Shown: positions 24,201-33,895, counted from the first letter of the stretch. The stretch is DNA of 64,000 nt from Amycolatopsis dendrobii (GCF_014145675.1 NZ_JACGZW010000005.1:62001-126000), one strand, 5' to 3'. The notes: generated from the sequence alone by a model not told the origin. Made by a program: numbers and translations.

Positions 24201-26752
24201 CCGGAAACTGCCGTGCCGACCGCGATGTCCCGCTGCCCGCTGTACGCGGCCAGGACGACCTGGACGGCCGCGGTCAGGGTCATGAACAGCGTGGCGCCCT
24301 GCGCGCGGCCCGCTTCCGCGATGCCACGGACGAGATCGGCGGACAGGTCGTGCCGGTGCACCGCGCCTTCGGTGGTGCGCTGCGGGGGTCGCGGGCGGTC
24401 GGTCGGCAGCGCGAGGGGTTCGAGGCCGTCGAGGGCTTCGCGCCAGTAGCCGAGCTGGTCGAGACGTTCGGACGCCAGCCGCCAGCGGGTGTAGTCCTGG
24501 TAGCCGAGCGGCAACGGGGGCAGCACCGCGCCGCCGTACAGGTCGAGGAGTTCGCCGGTGAGCACGGCGATCGACCGGCCGTCGGTGACGATGTGGTGCT
24601 GGCACAGGAGAAGCAGGTGCTCGTCCGGCGCGAGCGGGAACAGCACGGCCCGGGTCAGCGGGCCCGTCCGGAGGTCGAACGGTGCGCGCAATTCAGCCTT
24701 CAGCGTCTCGTCGTCCGGGGCGGAATCCGCTATGCTCAAGGGGATTTCCCCGGTCGGCGCGATCCGCTGCATGCCTTGTCCCGCAACGGAATCGAAGGTC
24801 GTTCGCAGCGATTCGTGCCGTGCGCACAGAGTGGCCAGCGCCCGGTGCAGCTTGTCGAGGCCGAGCGGTCCGGACAGGCGGATCCCGACGCCGGTGTTGT
24901 ACTCGGTGCTGCCGCCGGTCATCTCGTCCAGCAGCCACAACCGGCGCTGCGCCGGAGACAGCGGGAGCAGTTCCCGCGGAGACTCGGCCGGGATCGCCTG
25001 CTGCTCGGCTCGCGGGCCGTTGTCCAGCAGCCGCGCGAGTCGGGCCACGCTGGGCGCGTCGAAGAGCGCCCGGGCCGAGAGGTCCGCGCCGATCGTGCGC
25101 CGCAGCCGGGACAACGCCTGCACGGCCAGGATCGAGTCGCCGCCCAAGGCGAAGAAATCGTCCTCGACGCCGATGCGGTCCAGGCCCAGCACTTCCGCGA
25201 CGATCCCGGCGACAGCGCGTTCGGTGCCGGTTCTCGGCTCGATGCCGTCCGGTTCCGCCGACGGTGCGGGCAGCGCTTTCCGGTCCACCTTCCCGTTGTC
25301 GCTCAACGGAAGCTCGTCCAGCACGACCATCGCCGAAGGCACCTCATAGCTCGGCAATACCGCCGCGGCGACGGCTTTCAGGTCTTTCCGCGGCGCGCCT
25401 GGCGCCAGCACGACGTAGCCGACCAGGCGCTTCGTCCCCGGCCCGTCCTCGCGCGCGACGACCACGGCCTCGGCGACAGTGTCGTCCGCGGCGAGCACGC
25501 CCTCGATCTCGCCGAGTTCCACCCGGAACCCGCGGATCTTGACCTGGTCGTCGGTGCGGCCGAGGAATTCCAGCTCGCCCCGGTCGTTCCAGCGGACCAC
25601 GTCGCCGGTGCGGTACATCCGCTCGCCCGGCACGCCGGGATCGGCGATGAACTTCTCCGCCGTCGCCCCCGGGCGCGCCCAGTAGCCGCGGGCCAGCCCC
25701 GCGCCGGCCAGGTGCAGCTCGCCGGGTTCGCCGGGCGCGACCGGATTCAACGCGTCGTCCAGGACGTAGGCGCGCACGTCGTCCAGCGGGCGGCCGATCG
25801 GCATCGCCGTCACGTCCGCCGACTGGACCGCGTGGGCCGTCATGAAGGTGGTGGTCTCGGTCGGGCCGTATCCGTCGACGACCGTGACGCCGGGGCATGC
25901 CCGCAACACCCGCCGGACCGCTCCGGGCGGGACGACGTCGCCACCGGTCCAGACCTCGCGCACGCCTCGGAAGCAGTCCGGGGCTTCCTGCGCGACGATC
26001 CGGAAAAGGCCTGCCGTCAACCAGATCGCCCCGACGTCGTACCGGGAAAGAACTTCGCGGAGGCTCTCCACGTCGAGGTCGCCGGGAGGTGCGACCACCA
26101 CGGTGCCGCCGGTCAGCAGCGGCACCCACATTTCGTAGGTGGAGGCGTCGAAGGCCGCCGGCGAGTGCAGCAGCACCCGCCGGTGCGCGTCCCCGGCGAA
26201 TCTGCGGTCCGCCGCGAGCGCCGCGACGTCCCGATGCCTGACCGCGACCCCCTTGGGCGTTCCGGTCGAGCCGGACGTGTGCATCAGATACGCCAGATTG
26301 TCCGGATGCGTTGCCACCGAAGGGAACTCCGCCTTCGGCAAAGTCCGCCCGAGCACGACGATCTGTCCACTGTGGATTTCCGCGGCCCGGACCGGATCGT
26401 CGGTCAGCAGCACCGTGACCCCGGCCTCGACCAGCAGCGTTCGCAACCGGCCGTCCGGCGCGCGGCGGTCGAGCGGCACGTAGGCGCCACCCGCGGTCAC
26501 CACGGCCAGTTCCGCGACGATCAGCCCGGCCGAGCGCTCCGCCAGCACCCCGACCCGGTCCTCCGTGCGCAACCCCAGCCGCAGCAGGTACGCGGCGAGC
26601 TTGCCGGCCTCGCCCGCCAGTTCGGCGTAGGTCAGCCGGATCTCCGCGCTCTCCACGGCGAGCGCGTCCGGCGCCTGCCGCACCTGTGCGGCGAACAGCT
26701 CGGGCAGGCCGGCGACCGGGTCCGGTCCGGCCGGTTTGTCTGGGGCGGTCAT
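9188..26752 (-). CDS. Non-ribosomal peptide synthetase, five modules (A-T / 3x C-A-T-E / C-A-T)
   Basis: This 5854-residue synthetase begins the assembly line. It opens directly with an A domain and has no starter C domain, so the first residue should be loaded with a free amine. Approximate residues: A1 1-500, T1 540, C 595-1010, A2 1030-1520, T2 1550, E 1590-2000, C 2010-2430, A3 2440-2930, T3 2970, E 3010-3400, C 3410-3830, A4 3850-4350, T4 4380, E 4420-4820, C 4830-5260, A5 5290-5780, T5 5800. Codes at the ten specificity positions: A1 and A2 DAYWWGGTFK (Val type), A3 and A4 DAYFWGVTFK (closest to Ile codes), A5 DAYWWGGVFK (Val type). All T domains keep the GGDS serine and all E domains keep HHxxxDGVSW. 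There is no terminal thioesterase. The protein ends in a helical tail ([14 protein letters not shown]) likely to dock with the next subunit. Confidence 0.96.
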   Translation of the reverse strand: MTAPDKPAGPDPVAGLPELFAAQVRQAPDALAVESAEIRLTYAELAGEAGKLAAYLLRLGLRTEDRVGVLAERSAGLIVAELAVVTAGGAYVPLDRRAPDGRLRTLLVEAGVTVLLTDDPVRAAEIHSGQIVVLGRTLPKAEFPSVATHPDNLAYLMHTSGSTGTPKGVAVRHRDVAALAADRRFAGDAHRRVLLHSPAAFDASTYEMWVPLLTGGTVVVAPPGDLDVESLREVLSRYDVGAIWLTAGLFRIVAQEAPDCFRGVREVWTGGDVVPPGAVRRVLRACPGVTVVDGYGPTETTTFMTAHAVQSADVTAMPIGRPLDDVRAYVLDDALNPVAPGEPGELHLAGAGLARGYWARPGATAEKFIADPGVPGERMYRTGDVVRWNDRGELEFLGRTDDQVKIRGFRVELGEIEGVLAADDTVAEAVVVAREDGPGTKRLVGYVVLAPGAPRKDLKAVAAAVLPSYEVPSAMVVLDELPLSDNGKVDRKALPAPSAEPDGIEPRTGTERAVAGIVAEVLGLDRIGVEDDFFALGGDSILAVQALSRLRRTIGADLSARALFDAPSVARLARLLDNGPRAEQQAIPAESPRELLPLSPAQRRLWLLDEMTGGSTEYNTGVGIRLSGPLGLDKLHRALATLCARHESLRTTFDSVAGQGMQRIAPTGEIPLSIADSAPDDETLKAELRAPFDLRTGPLTRAVLFPLAPDEHLLLLCQHHIVTDGRSIAVLTGELLDLYGGAVLPPLPLGYQDYTRWRLASERLDQLGYWREALDGLEPLALPTDRPRPPQRTTEGAVHRHDLSADLVRGIAEAGRAQGATLFMTLTAAVQVVLAAYSGQRDIAVGTAVSGRDRAELEQLTGFFVNTLVLRSAVDSERPFEHFLAEFRETVLAAFAHGDVPFDRVVEEVQPERDPSRTPLVQAVVVLQRPLVADRNVAGLQVSEYALPRPSARFDLVVEFWPQPEGLRVTVEYATALFDAATIERLTQSLEILLAGIAADPARPVGDLPLLTAEDRRFLLPAPPESTPAETVPELFDRCAAHQPDQTAVVSGDVRLTYAELQSRANGLAQHLIRRGVRPEERVGVLMDRSADLVVAVLAILKAGAAYLPLDLRSPADRLRRVLGGVSLVLTDRTWHDTAVTVHQGTSLIVADVGGAAPEIALSAQNLAYVEYTSGSAGVPKGVAVRHADVAALATDPRFSGHERVLLHSPLAFDASTYELWVPLLNGGTVIVAPPGDLDADAIRQLVTKHDITALWLTAGLFRLFAEESPECFAGLREVWTGGDVVPPPAVRKVLDSCPGTAVVDGYGPTETTTFATSFRMPAEVPDVIPIGTPLRDVRIHVVDDGFRLLPRGAAGEVCIAGAGLARGYFGQPGMTAERFVADPFGEPGARMYRTGDLARWRTDGTLEFLGRADDQVKIRGFRVEPAEIERALAAEDGVAQAFVTVRATGGRKQLVGYVVPANADPEALRRALARTLPDYLVPSVLVPLAELPLTANGKVDRRALPEPQVAGERTVAPRTEREAVLAGIWAEVLGLDRVGVDDNFFALGGDSILSIQVCARAREAGLSVTTADLFRHQTIAALAPAVGEAAAIPARGPESGDVVLTPVQHWYFGLGADRFDQTIAVELPTDVDLPALMRALAALSERHDALRMRFTHDREAWHQHNAPAGDGHTLLRWSLTGEPRTLHLAAHHLVVDGVSWRLLLEDLGRAYQQAVRDEPIDLGPRTTSFREWAGRLAEHAAAGGFDDELPHWWELPAPSPLPVDGTAENTFGRARVVTARLTADETHALLREVPRAYRTQVNDVLLAALGRVLGDWTGHQPVVDLEGHGREDLFAGVDLSRTVGWFTSIFPVALDVPDGWGAALKAVKEQLRAVPRRGIGYGALRYLAGSAPVIEPQVSFNYLGQFDLPGDLALHRELALDVSPGAVRPHLLEVVGRVEGGELELAWHYAEGVHEESTVDRLAAAMAEALREIVRHCAEPGAGGRTPSDFLLAGLDQSAVDTLAGDGRDVEDIYPLTPMQAGMVFHDLAQPGDRVYFEQISFTVDDVPDPHRLGEAWRRIVERTPILRSRIVWDGVPQPLQVVHRAAELPVSYPDWSARDSEKALAQLLEQDLAEGFDLARAPLARLVIARESAGTVRVLWTFHHVLLDGWSVFGILSDVIALLRGEEPPVRPPFRDYAAWLAAQDDERAEEHWRAELAGVAPTPLPLERPAVRTHTSSSTGRIPVELDDETSAAVYAFARRHRLTVNTVVQGAWAALLARYSGETEVCFGATVSGRPAELPGADDIPGIFINTLPVRVRLDGTRAVSEWLRDLQAAQAESRRFGHVGLTKLQAWSGGGSLFDSIVVFENYPIDEVPELRDVRAAERTSYPLGVVAYPGRRLSMILTHDPARIGDTAAARLAQHLEALVRGMVAAPHEPVSRVPMLSEAEIEHLLAERNATARPLPAKSVPELFEAQARRTPDAVALITDDEQITYRELDRRANRLAHRLIAAGVRAEDRVAVLMNRSPELVVAELAIVKAGGAYLPLDLRAPAERLRLLLKEAAATVLLADAAWLATAEEVHLGTILTGESSAPETPPAVRVDPEQLAYVIYTSGSTGRPKGVSARHCDVAALTIDQRFARHDRILLHSQQAFDAATYELWVPLLGGGTVVLAPPGDVDVETLGRSLTTHGVTGAFLTTGLFRLVAQESPEVFAGVREVWTGGDAVPAAALRRVKAACPDTLVADVYGPTETTTFATVHPLPGEVPDVVPIGGPLDHTRVYVLDGDLRLVPPGAPGELHIAGAGLARGYLGRSGLTAERFVADPFGPPGERMYRTGDLVRWNDEGALEFVGRADEQVKIRGFRVEPSEIEAALGEHPGVEQAAVLAREDGGVKRLVAYVVGETDGLAEFLGQTLPDYLVPAAFVRLERFPVNVNGKLDRQALPTPEFGARDHVAPRTERERAIAEIWADVLSVERVGATDDFFELGGDSILSMQVVSRARRAGLELQPGDLFAHRTPAALAAAARTSTTAAERGPVHGPVPLTPIQQWFFATQTAEPDHFHQYVRLGTLDPDAANAAVEALLTHHDALRMRFARGETHWLQENGAVGSEAPLVRFEQDRLSVHHLVVDGVSWRVLLEDFERAYNQVLEGKPIDLGPRTTSFRDWAIRLSEHAEAGGFDDELDYWRGVSGRTTVPVDGRGDATVASMRSVTARLSAAETGALLRDVPKVYRTQVNDVLLTALGRVLRDWTGGTAVVDLEGHGREDLFDDVDLSRTVGWFTTVFPVALEVPDDWGAALKSVKEQLRAVPRRGIGYGALRYLTGTAPEIDPQVSFNYLGQFGSGRLESDESPRSARAHLLDVVGRVEAGELELTWYYAEGVHDRSTMDTLAAAMTGALREIIRHCAEPGAGGRTPSDFPLAALDQSAVDELAGDGREVEDVFPLTPMQSGMVFHALSQPGERVYFQQVGFVLDGVRNETGLAALERAWQQVADRTPVLRTRIAWEGVPEPVQVVQRRVPVPIARHDWRDRTPDERDQAWQELLAGDRARGLDFTETPLLRLAFARLSDTEVRVLWTFHHVLLDGWSVFGVLSDVFAAYSGAELPERPPFRDYVAWLDRQDDAAAEDYWRRELGSLVAPARLPCDRAPAQAHTSRSSEWLRVPVENSGRLRAFARRAGLTLNTVLQGAWALVLARLSGERDVCFGATVSGRPVDLAGADDITGIFINTLPVRTTVTGADVTEWLAELQSAQVESRRYGHLPLTKLQAWSGCGGSLFDSIVVFENYPIDDAAAPGLRLRDVDAAETTNYPISVVASPGEQLTLDVGYDPDLFDTETAERITRQLLAVLDAFSAGPGSLEDIDLLTEAERHQVLVERNDTSQPLPEDDLIDLFAEQVRQAPEAVAVAGDGVRLTYAELDRRSDRLARYLVSLGARPETLVGVLMDRSPGLIIAELAIVKAGAAYLPLDTRAPEPRLKTLLDGVQILVADDTWRDTAAKVHSGPTVVPGDHTAVAKLPKADPANLAYVMYTSGSTGKPKGVAPSRRDIVALAADRRFAGHRRVLLHASQAFDASTYELWVPLLGGGTVVVAPPGDLDLETLGRLFAEHRVDASFLTTGLFRLAAKEAPEIFRGLREVWTGGDAVPSAAVRRVRETCPDTTVVDVYGPTETTTFALAHPVLGPVPDVVPIGKPLDNTRAYVLGPDLRPVPPGALGELHLAGAGLARGYYGAPGLTAERFLPDPFGPPGERMYRTGDLVRWSAQGELDFAGRVDEQVKIRGFRIEPGEVEAALAAHPGISQAAVLAREDHGVKRLVAYYTGEADDLPGFLGRTLPDYLVPAAFVRLGRLPLTGNGKLDRHALPAPDFAATGARTAPATEAERVLAGIWSEVLGVEDVGAETNFFELGGDSILSIQVVSRARRAGLILLPHEVFRHPTLAALAAHAGGARGPKAEQGPVVGEAPLTPIQRWYFETQPERFDQRVVLEFAEDVDEPALRRALETVWAHHDALRLRFGPAQHSDPAGPVELLVGEPAFDVEHGPLLNAVLDGRRLLLAAHHLVIDGVSWRILLEDLETAYRGEDLEPKTTSFLAWARRLAEHAEAGGFDDELAHWQSLPPVRPGEPGAIADTREVTVRLTAEETRALLQDVPEVYRTQVNDVLLTALGRVLRDWTGETPVIDLEGHGREDLFEGVDLSRTVGWFTSMFPVALDVPDEWGPALKSVKEQLRAIPRRGIGYGALRYLTGTAPAIDPQVSFNYLGQFSAAEGGLFRVGSLDADVDPDAPRTHVLDVVGRVEAGVLELTWSHATAGDTVETLAEQMLAALREIIAHCAEPGAGGRTPSDFPLAALDQPTVDSLVEGRNVADIYPLTPMQGGMVFHGLSQTAQGMYFEQATFVLAGVTDPQRLGEAWQQVVDRTPVLRTSFVWTGVDEPVQVVHREAELPVRHLDWSDLDGHDAELARLLAEDRAQGLDLAVAPLARIALARLSDTEVLVLWTFHHVLLDGWSVFQVLSDVCTAYAGQPLPSRPPFRDYLAWLGEHDQAASEEFWRTALAGIEGPTQLPSDRTPPSGHSPCSAEWLPVRLDRPATARLDAFVKRHGLTHNVVLQGAWALLLSVYSGQKDVVFGATASGRPAEVPGVDDIPGIFINTLPVRVAVDRSARVADWLARLQAAQAEARGHGHVPLARVQGWAGLPGGVNLCDSLVVFENYPITGAAAGHGLTVRDLSARETTNFPITVVASPGSELSVDLGYDPALFDPATVTDLAARLLDILSGLTSDGDRALGAVPVMTAAETQLLAERAGACGAPEPRSLPDLFAEQVRQRPNALAAVLGGEPVTYAELNRRANRLANRLAGLGLRPEEPVGLAVDHAAAVIAELAVVKAGGAYLPIDARAPIERQRVLLDGVRFIVAAEEHPLGQTVLLSSVDDEPDSDPDLAVDPDQAACVMYTSGSSGVPKGVVVRHRDVAALAADHRFRGGAHERILLHSPLAFDASTYELWVPLLTGGWVVTSPDTGLDAPLLRGLVREHGLTSVWVTAGLFRVLAQETPECFTGLREVWTGGDVVPAEAVRRVLAACPGLRVVDGYGPTEATVFATAYPMDAPPPDRIPIGRPLDGTRARVLDADLRPVPPGVPGELCLAGAGLARGYRDRPGLTADRFVADPDGPPGERMYRTGDVVRWRPDGTLEYLGRRDDQVKLRGFRVEPGEVEAVLARHPDVAQAAVLVREDQPGAKHLVAYVVSAAEEEALRQFLARSLPDYLVPSVFVALDRLPVSANGKLDRRALPAPRAAGTGHVEPATETERALAGIWAEVLGADRVGAQDNFFSLGGDSLRSLHISAKASALFDVRLTPADVMAARTVAALAETVEDLVLSELERLAAELES
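12258..16519 (-). other. NRPS module 4 (C-A-T-E), predicted D-Ile or similar
   Basis: The C domain is DCL type ([13 protein letters not shown] near 16475, HHVLLDG near 16070). The A-domain code DAYFWGVTFK is identical to that of module 3. The carrier is GGDSILSIQ near 13600, and the E domain has [11 protein letters not shown] near 13150. Modules 3 and 4 look like a duplication. Boundaries are approximate. Confidence 0.7.
16520..20739 (-). other. NRPS module 3 (C-A-T-E), predicted D-Ile or similar
   Basis: The C domain has the DCL-type opening [13 protein letters not shown] and HHVLLDG near 20310, matching the D-residue delivered by module 2. The A-domain code is DAYFWGVTFK, close to Ile codes such as DAFFYGITFK. 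The E domain has [11 protein letters not shown] near 17425. D-Ile, D-allo-Ile or D-Val are all possible. Boundaries are approximate. Confidence 0.7.
20740..24984 (-). other. NRPS module 2 (C-A-T-E), predicted D-Val
   Basis: The C domain is of the LCL kind ([20 protein letters not shown] near 24585), as expected after a module without epimerase. The A-domain code is DAYWWGGTFK (Val type). The carrier GGDSILSIQ lies near 22095, and the E domain has [11 protein letters not shown] near 21665 and EGHGRE near 21265. D-Val is predicted. Boundaries are approximate. Confidence 0.78.
24985..26752 (-). other. NRPS module 1 (A-T), predicted Val loading
   Basis: The loading module has an A domain ([10 protein letters not shown] near 26275, FDASTYEMW near 26145) and a carrier domain ([12 protein letters not shown] near 25140). 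The specificity code reads DAYWWGGTFK, which belongs to the Val family. No C or E domain is present, so an L-residue with a free amine is expected at position 1. Boundaries are approximate. Confidence 0.8.
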
Positions 26753-26828
26753 CGTTGTTCGCTACCTTCCGGGCACACCAAGGGATCCCGCCTGGCGCGG
26801 GTGGGGACGAGGAGTTCGGAGGGCGGGC

Positions 26829-28124
26829 TCAGCACCGCCGCGCGAGCCGGCCGCCGATTTCGACGGCGGTCGCCGCGCCGGGTTCGCCGCGGAACCGCCC
26901 GCACGGGGTGGCGCGGCCGGTCGCCGGGTCGCGCACGGTGAAGGCGCCGTCGGCGTACCGGGTCAGTTCGGGGAAGACGTCGCCGTCCACGTCGAGGCAC
27001 GCGCCGCCGGCGGCGTCCGGCCGGACCGTGTATCCGATGGCGCCGTTGCGATAAGTGCCGAAATCGCCGTCCGGAAGGGGAATCGGGCAGGATTCCGCGG
27101 TCTGGACGGTCGTCGGCGGAAGACCGAGTTCCGGCAGTTCCCCGGCCAGGTCGTGCCAGAGATCGGTGCCGCCCGCGCCGTTGGCGGTGAGCGCGAGCAC
27201 GCAGGCCCCGGCCTGGTCGATCCGCAGGTGGCACGAGGTGCCGTCGGCCGTCCCGTCGTGGCCGAGCCAGCGGAATTCCTCGTCGCCGAAACAGGCCAGC
27301 CCCAGTCCCCAGCCGTCGGCGAGGCCGAACGGTTCCGCGCCCGGCACCGGCCGGTGCAGGTCACTGGCGGTGACGACGTCGAGCAGCCCCGGTTTGCCGA
27401 GGTGAACCCGCCCGAGCGCGACCAGGTCGCGGGCGCTCAGCGCGAGCGCGCCCGCCGGGTCCAGCATCGGCGGCAGCACCTGCGCGAGCGGGCGCTCGCC
27501 GTCGCGCGCGTGCCCGGCCGCGACGCCCGGACTGTCGACGTAAACCGGCTCGATCTCCAAGGGCCGCAACAGGATCGATTCGACCGCCTCGCGCCAGCCC
27601 ATCCCGGTTGCCTCTTCGATCAGGAGGCCGACCAGCGCGTAGCCGAGGTTGGAATAGGAGAACGCGGCGCCCGGTTCGCAGACGAACTCCGCGGCCCGCA
27701 CCTCTTTCCGGCAGGATCCGGCGGCGTCGGCCGGATCCGAGGGCAGTCCGCTCGTGTGGCTCAGCAGCCTGCGCAAGGTCAGCCCGGCGGAAAGCGAGCG
27801 GTCGCCGAGGATCTCGCCGACCGGCTGGTCCAGCTCCAGATCGCCGTCGGAGACGAGCATCATCGCCAGCGTCGCGGTCGCCACCTTGGTGATCGAGCCG
27901 ATCGGCACCCACGAGTCCTCCCGCATCGGCCTGCCGCCGCCCGCCGAACCGGTCTGGACCATTACGGTCTCGCCGCCGGACCAGACCGCGACCTGCGCTC
28001 CCGGCACCCGATGCCGGACGGCCAGCCGCGAGAGCTTGGCGGCCAGCCGGTCCGCATCGCCGACGCCAGGCACCGGGCGCGGTCTCGGGACGGCGAATCT
28101 TTCTTTCCGGGAGTGCATGACCAT
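26829..28124 (-). CDS. Serine hydrolase of the penicillin-binding-protein/beta-lactamase fold; candidate stand-alone NRPS cyclase (SurE-like)
   Basis: The 431-residue protein has the three active-site motifs of the class C beta-lactamase/DD-peptidase superfamily: S77-I-T-K80, Y157-S-N159 and H289-D-G. After residue 330 a beta-rich C-terminal region follows that could be the lipocalin-like domain of D-aminopeptidase and SurE. No secretion signal is obvious. It sits 76 bp upstream of an NRPS that opens with a bare A-T module, in the same orientation. In surugamide, desotamide and mannopeptimycin type loci such proteins release and cyclise the peptide in trans, so this is the favoured role here (inference). 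Alternatives are a D-stereospecific peptidase or a self-resistance enzyme. Translation could start at ATG 28124 or at ATG 28118; AAAGG is better spaced for the latter. Confidence 0.7.
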   Translation of the reverse strand: MVMHSRKERFAVPRPRPVPGVGDADRLAAKLSRLAVRHRVPGAQVAVWSGGETVMVQTGSAGGGRPMREDSWVPIGSITKVATATLAMMLVSDGDLELDQPVGEILGDRSLSAGLTLRRLLSHTSGLPSDPADAAGSCRKEVRAAEFVCEPGAAFSYSNLGYALVGLLIEEATGMGWREAVESILLRPLEIEPVYVDSPGVAAGHARDGERPLAQVLPPMLDPAGALALSARDLVALGRVHLGKPGLLDVVTASDLHRPVPGAEPFGLADGWGLGLACFGDEEFRWLGHDGTADGTSCHLRIDQAGACVLALTANGAGGTDLWHDLAGELPELGLPPTTVQTAESCPIPLPDGDFGTYRNGAIGYTVRPDAAGGACLDVDGDVFPELTRYADGAFTVRDPATGRATPCGRFRGEPGAATAVEIGGRLARRC

Positions 28125-29082
28125 GCCTTTCGAATACTCGTAGGAGCCGCCCGGGGAATTGCCCCCCGCCCGCGCGGCACTAGCCCCAGCAGAGCGCGGC
28201 CGTCATCGAGACCGGACCCGCGCCGGAATCCATACCCTGCCTAGCACGGTTGCGCTCCAGCAACCGCCAAACGAAGGACTGCCGCATACGCCGGTTCGCA
28301 CCCAGCGTCACACATTGCCGAGAGCATTCTAAAATATGAACAACGGACTCACACCTCGGGGCGACGCACAGATAAGCGGACGGTCCGCCTTCGCATTCGG
28401 CCGACGTCCCGCCCGCGTACCGCACCGTTTCCCGCTGCTCCGACCAGCGTAAACCGTCCATTCTCCGCGCCGCCGGATCAATGATCGCCACCGCTGAAGT
28501 AGTGCCAACAGCGGCCGCCGTTACCCCGACCGCAGCAACATCGCCGCCGCGAACCGGACTTCCGCCGCTTCCCGGAAAACGATCACCTTCCGCCTTCTCT
28601 AAACGTCCCCGAACAGCTAGCGGGACAAGTCGATCAGGAAGAATCGGCGATTCGCTCCGCTAAACCTCACCCGATCACCGGAAAATTCCGCTGGCTCCCC
28701 GCCGCGCGGAATTCGCCCGCTCTCCCCCGCACCACACGAATGGCGCGCGACGGCAGTAGCCCTTACCGCCGGGTAACTCGACTCCGCACTTCCCGTTGTT
28801 CCGGCGCGGGCCGCCGCTGTCGATTCCGTCGCAACCACCTCCGCCCGCACAGTCGCCCCCGCCGCCGGAAACGTTGCACCTTCTCCGCCGCCAATAGCCG
28901 AACAGCGGAACCCCGCTTCCCGGACGGTGCACGGAAACGGCCGCTATCGGCAAACTGTCAATAAGATGCATATTCCGCAGCGCGCCCGGCCGCGCGGATC
29001 GGTAAAGGGAACCATAGGGGCGGTTGCCTGCGCATTGACCTTCGACCTTGCCACGTCTGTCCACTATGGACAGCATCGCTCT
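28125..29082. other. Gap of about 960 bp without a convincing gene; likely promoter region of the NRPS operon
   Basis: No open frame here has a good start, codon bias or recognisable product. The DNA is richer in A/T than its surroundings (for example 28325-28345 and 28955-28975). A 6-bp inverted repeat GGTTGC...GCAACC lies at 28248-28265, upstream of the hydrolase gene. A TTGACA sequence reads on the minus strand at 28961-28956 but lacks a good -10 partner. As the only large gap before the hydrolase-NRPS genes it should hold their promoter. Confidence 0.5.
29057..29073 (-). terminator. Hairpin downstream of the MFS gene
   Basis: CTGTCCA - CTA - TGGACAG is a perfect 7-bp inverted repeat with a 3-nt loop, starting about 10 nt after the MFS stop codon at 29083. 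There is no T-run, as is usual in high-GC actinobacteria. A terminator role is inferred from position. Confidence 0.45.
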
Positions 29083-30324
29083 TTATTCCGCGCGTTTCCC
29101 GGCCCGCATCGCCGGCAGCAGCACCGGCAACGCCACGACCAGCGCGATCCCCCGCACCCCGCCGGCCACCGGATACGCCGCCCGGATGCCGAGCGCGTCC
29201 GCGACCAGTCCCCCGGCCAGCGATCCCAGCGGCATCAAGCCCCAGCCCAGCATCCGGTAGACGCTGTGCACGCGCCCGCGCAGTTCCGCCGGCACCGCCT
29301 GCTGCCGCAGGCTGACCGTGACCACGCTCCAGAGCGTCGTCGCAAATCCGTTAATCCCCAGCAGAGCACCGAGAACCACCGCATTCGGACTCGCACCGAT
29401 GAGCACGAAGATCACCGCGTTGGCGACCAACGCGACCAGCAGTGCTTGCAGCGCCCCGATTTTCGCCACGACCCGCGCGTTGACCATCCCGCCGAGCACG
29501 CTGCCCGCCGCGGCCCCCGCGAGCAGCACGCCGTAACCGCGCTCGCTGACGTGCAGGATCTGCGTCGCGAGCAGCACGACCGTGACGTTGCCGAGCTGGT
29601 AACAGAACGTGTTCACCGCCAGCAGCCCGGCCAACGTCCGCAACAACCGGTGCCGGCCGAGCCAGCGCACCCCCTCCGCCACCGCGACCCGAACCGGCGG
29701 CTGCACTCCTCGCGGCACCGGACGCCGAGGCAAGGTCGCCAGCAACGCCGCAGACCCCACGAAGGACACCGCGTCCACGCCGAACGGCAGCGCCGCCGCG
29801 CCCGCGAACAGCAGACTGCCGATCGGCGGGCCGACGAACAACTGCCCCGCATTGGCGACCGCGTACTGACTGCCGTTCGCCCGGTGCAGTTGCGGCTCGG
29901 AAACAAGGTCCGGCAGCACCGCGAGCGACGCGTTCGCGAACACGACCTCGCACGCGCTGAGCCCGAACCCCATGGCCGCCAGCCCCGCGATGTCGATCCG
30001 CCCCAGCCCGATCAGCACCGCGACCACCGCGACGATCACCGCCTGGAGCGCCTGCGACCGCCAGAGGAGCCCGACTCGGTCGCGCCGATCCACGAGCGCA
30101 CCCGCGGGCAGGGAGAGCAGCAGCCAGGGAAGGTAGGTCGCGGCCGAGACGACCGAGACCAGCACCGGATCGCGCGTGAGCGTGACCGTCAGCAGCGGGA
30201 CGGCGGCGGAGAAGATCCCGTCGCCCACGTTGTCCACCGCCGAGGCACACCACAACCGCCAATACGCGGCGGGGAGCTTGGAGTCGCTTCGCTTCATGGC
30301 CGGGAGCTTTCTCGGGTCGAACAT
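29083..30324 (-). CDS. MFS transporter, probable peptide or siderophore-type exporter
   Basis: The 413-residue hydrophobic protein has about twelve predicted membrane segments and the family motif LPAGALVDRRDR in the loop after TM2. The second half repeats the pattern (GMVNARVVAKIG, ELRGRVHSVYRM). It resembles the EntS/MFS_3 group of small-molecule exporters. It lies next to and in the same direction as the NRPS locus, so export of or resistance to the peptide is the natural guess, but the 960-bp gap means it may be a separate unit. Start is uncertain: ATG 30324, or ATG 30297, which gives the more typical short cytoplasmic N-terminus. A palindromic element overlaps and precedes the start. Confidence 0.85.
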   Translation of the reverse strand: MFDPRKLPAMKRSDSKLPAAYWRLWCASAVDNVGDGIFSAAVPLLTVTLTRDPVLVSVVSAATYLPWLLLSLPAGALVDRRDRVGLLWRSQALQAVIVAVVAVLIGLGRIDIAGLAAMGFGLSACEVVFANASLAVLPDLVSEPQLHRANGSQYAVANAGQLFVGPPIGSLLFAGAAALPFGVDAVSFVGSAALLATLPRRPVPRGVQPPVRVAVAEGVRWLGRHRLLRTLAGLLAVNTFCYQLGNVTVVLLATQILHVSERGYGVLLAGAAAGSVLGGMVNARVVAKIGALQALLVALVANAVIFVLIGASPNAVVLGALLGINGFATTLWSVVTVSLRQQAVPAELRGRVHSVYRMLGWGLMPLGSLAGGLVADALGIRAAYPVAGGVRGIALVVALPVLLPAMRAGKRAE

Positions 30325-30330
30325 GTGTTC
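30319..30330. repeat. Small palindrome over the MFS start codon
   Basis: GAACATGTGTTC has perfect 5-bp arms around a central TG and includes the upstream ATG (30324). With the stronger inverted repeat just beyond it, this may be part of a regulator binding region. Confidence 0.35.
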
Positions 30331-30335
30331 GCCAT

Positions 30336-30356
30336 GATGTAGGCTGGAGCTACATC
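30336..30356. promoter_or_regulatory. Inverted repeat GATGTAG-N7-CTACATC, candidate operator
   Basis: A perfect 7-bp inverted repeat separated by GCTGGAG sits 12 bp upstream of the first possible MFS start. Arm length and spacing suit a dimeric TetR, MarR or ArsR type repressor. No cognate regulator gene adjoins it; the nearest is the ArsR-like gene at 32.9 kb, and that link is speculative. Confidence 0.5.
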
Positions 30357-30630
30357 GAATGTTCCGTCGTGCGGTGGTCGCGGCGTCCTGGTATTTCGCT
30401 TGCCGCAGGGGCGTGGGCGGCGCAGACTGGCGCGGCCGATGCCAAATCCTGCGCGAATCCCGAACCAGCCTGACGCGTCCTTACCGGGGCGTGTCTGTCG
30501 GCGTGGGGTCACGACGCCTGGATGCGCCTCCGGCGCTCCCGCCGGGGTTGGGGGGACGGCCGAGCGCGCGACGGCTGGACGTGCGGCCAGGCGCGCCGCG
30601 TCGGCCAGGCACACCAGGACCGTCATCGCC

Positions 30631-30780
30631 GCGGCCAGACTCGCCGGGTCCGTACTCGCCGCGGCCAGACTCGCCGGTTCCGTACTCGCCGCCGCCAGAC
30701 TCGCCGAGTCCGTACTCGCCGCCGCCAGACTCGCCGAGCCCGTCATCGCCGCCGCCAGACTCGCCGAGTCCGTCATCGCC
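30631..30780. repeat. Minisatellite, five tandem copies of a 30-bp unit
   Basis: Five consecutive 30-bp units begin with GCSGCCAGACTCGCC and differ at only a few positions; part of a sixth unit precedes at 30621-30630. Variants are unit 1-2 GCGGCC versus 3-5 GCCGCC, and GTACTC versus GTCATC in units 4-5. The length is a multiple of three, so any frame through it encodes a 10-residue repeat (for example PPPDSPSPYS on +, or SLAAASTDSA on -). I cannot tell whether any frame is translated. Confidence 0.9.
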
Positions 30781-30824
30781 GCGGCCGAGCACCCCGGAAC
30801 ACCCCGATGGGGTTTTCTCAGTAG

Positions 30825-30852
30825 CGCCTTGAGTCGGGCCTGCCGCAAGGCG
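30825..30852. repeat. Inverted repeat CGCCTTG-N14-CAAGGCG
   Basis: Perfect 7-bp arms flank a 14-nt centre. Inside is GGGCCTGCCGCAAGGC, which resembles the rifamycin-associated element reported upstream of rifamycin-inactivating genes, though not exactly. It lies about 450 bp before the rox start codon. Confidence 0.4.
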
Positions 30853-30856
30853 GTAA

Positions 30857-30879
30857 GCCTCGCGGGTGCCTGGCGAGGC
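30857..30879. repeat. Inverted repeat GCCTCGC-N9-GCGAGGC
   Basis: This perfect 7-bp inverted repeat with a 9-nt loop lies immediately after the preceding palindrome. It can form a hairpin; the role is unknown. Confidence 0.45.
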
Positions 30880-30934
30880 GCGGGTGAAGCTGTCCCCGGC
30901 CGATGCCCGCCGGTCTGTCCGGTGAGCACCGCAG

Positions 30935-30982
30935 GTGAAGGGAACCCTGCGGGAATCAGAGTCAATGAGGATTCCCCTCACG
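30935..30982. repeat. Dispersed palindromic repeat, copy 1
   Basis: The sequence opens GTGAAGGGAACCCTGCGG and ends GATTCCCCTCACG. Its opening and closing parts match those at 61995-62030, and the core resembles 32764-32795. It can fold in part through TGAGG/CCTCA arms. Confidence 0.5.
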
Positions 30983-31105
30983 TACGTCGGCGGAGGCGGA
31001 GGCGGAGCCGGGCGCGAGGCAGAGCCAGGCGTTGCGCGTTGCCGCAGCGAGGCCGCACACCACAGCTACTCAGAAAACTTCAATGCGGCAATGCCAGGGA
31101 CTTAA

Positions 31106-32722
<1,617 letters not shown>

Positions 32723-32763
32723 GCACCGCGCAACGAAGACCTCGCCGTACCAGCGGACGGGTC

Positions 32764-32795
32764 GAGCCCTGACGGAACTGATTCCGTCAGGGCTC
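32764..32795. terminator. Perfect 14-bp hairpin after rox (dispersed palindromic repeat, copy 2)
   Basis: GAGCCCTGACGGAA and its exact complement are separated by only CTGA, giving a 14-bp stem. It lies about 40 nt after the rox stop and before the next gene. The minus-strand reading (GCGAGGGGAGCCCTGACGG) resembles the repeats at 30935 and 61995. A transcription-stop role is inferred. Confidence 0.65.
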
Positions 32796-32857
32796 CCCTC
32801 GCGACCCAGGCCCGGGCATTGCGCCCGCACACCCGCCTTCTGCCGCATAATCGCGAC

Positions 32858-33895
32858 GTGCCGCTCACTCTCGAACTGAGCACCGGCGACCTGGCCGGCA
32901 CCAGGCTCGCCGTCTCGCCGCTGTCCGAAACCGTTTCCGGTCTGCAGACCCTGGCCGGATGCTGGGGCCCGCGGCATGGACACTGGACCCGCTGGGCCGC
33001 CGGAGAACTCGCCGCCCGGCCGCTGGACCTGTCACGGACCTGGCCGCTGCTCGTCACCGGCCGGGCCGGCTGGCCGCAGTTCCTGCTGCCCGCCCCGGCC
33101 CGCGCGGCGAGCACGATCGACGAGGCGCTCGCCGCGATGTGCCGGACCACCCCGAGCCAAGTCCGGCGGAGCCTGCGCGGCGTGTTCGGCGAGCACTTGC
33201 CCGTCCCCGCCCAAGCGCTCGCCGACGACCCCGAGGCCGGGCTGCGCGCCGTCGCCGCCGAATTACGTCAAGCGCACGACCGTTTGATCGCACCGCATTG
33301 GGCCCGGCTGCGCGCTGTCCTCGACGCCGACATCGCCTACCGCGCCAAACAATGGGCCGACGGCGGCGCGGCCCGCCTGTTCACCGACCTGCACGCCGGA
33401 CTGAACTGGCACGACGGCCGCCTGACCCTCGACGGCGACCACCGTCCCTCGCCCGGACGCCCCGCCGGCGGGCTGGTCCTCTCCCCCGTCGTGCTCGGTC
33501 CGCCGTGGGTGATGATCAAACTGCACACCACCACCCAGACCACGATCCGCTACCCAGCGCGAGGCAGCGGTGCACTGTGGACAGCCGCCGAGCGACGTCC
33601 CGGCGGGAACGCGGTCCGCCTTCTGGGGCGACGGCGCGCCGAACTGCTGGAGACACTGCGCTCCCCCGCCACGACCACTGACCTCGCCGAGGCCCTGCAC
33701 GTGTCGCCGAGCGCGGTTTCGCAGCACCTCCGGGTCCTGCGCGACAGCGGCCTGGTCGCCGGGCAGCGGTCCGGCCGCGCGGTTCTCTACCGCACCACCG
33801 AGCAAGGAATCCGCCTCCTGAGCCCTGGCTCGCCGACGCATCGGCGCCAGGATGTGCGTCCAGGCTCCGATCCCACGTCCGAGGCACAAATGTGA
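32858..33895 (+). CDS. ArsR-type transcriptional regulator with N-terminal DUF5937-like domain
   Basis: The protein has about 345 residues. Residues 1-230 resemble the DUF5937 domain found in actinobacterial one-component regulators (opening PLTLELSTGDLAGTRLAVSPL). Residues about 260-325 form a winged helix-turn-helix of ArsR type (LAEALHVSPSAVSQHLRVLRDSGLV, then a wing RSGRAVLYR). GTG 32858 is chosen because the family begins there; an upstream in-frame ATG at 32819 would add 13 unsupported residues. No Cys/His metal site is visible, so the signal is probably not a metal. Its target is unknown; rox and the following kinase are the neighbours. Confidence 0.8.
   Translation: MPLTLELSTGDLAGTRLAVSPLSETVSGLQTLAGCWGPRHGHWTRWAAGELAARPLDLSRTWPLLVTGRAGWPQFLLPAPARAASTIDEALAAMCRTTPSQVRRSLRGVFGEHLPVPAQALADDPEAGLRAVAAELRQAHDRLIAPHWARLRAVLDADIAYRAKQWADGGAARLFTDLHAGLNWHDGRLTLDGDHRPSPGRPAGGLVLSPVVLGPPWVMIKLHTTTQTTIRYPARGSGALWTAAERRPGGNAVRLLGRRRAELLETLRSPATTTDLAEALHVSPSAVSQHLRVLRDSGLVAGQRSGRAVLYRTTEQGIRLLSPGSPTHRRQDVRPGSDPTSEAQM

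Noticed and set aside
28180..28491. 103-codon minus-strand frame with two TTA codons in front of the hydrolase gene
   Set aside because: Weak codon bias, no ribosome site, no similarity I recognise; it overlaps the putative promoter. TTA codons alone do not make it a bldA-controlled gene.
30631..30780. CRISPR array
   Set aside because: The 30-bp units are directly tandem with no spacers and there are no cas genes.
30294..30981. Repeat-containing proteins in several frames over the minisatellite (for example a Pro/Ser-rich + frame 30359-30832)
   Set aside because: Every frame is open only because of the G/C-rich 30-bp repeat; flanking sequence does not look coding in any of them.
30925..30985. 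Cobalamin-type riboswitch
   Set aside because: A few G/C boxes look suggestive, but the conserved B12-box pattern and a B12-related gene are missing; a palindromic repeat explains the sequence better.
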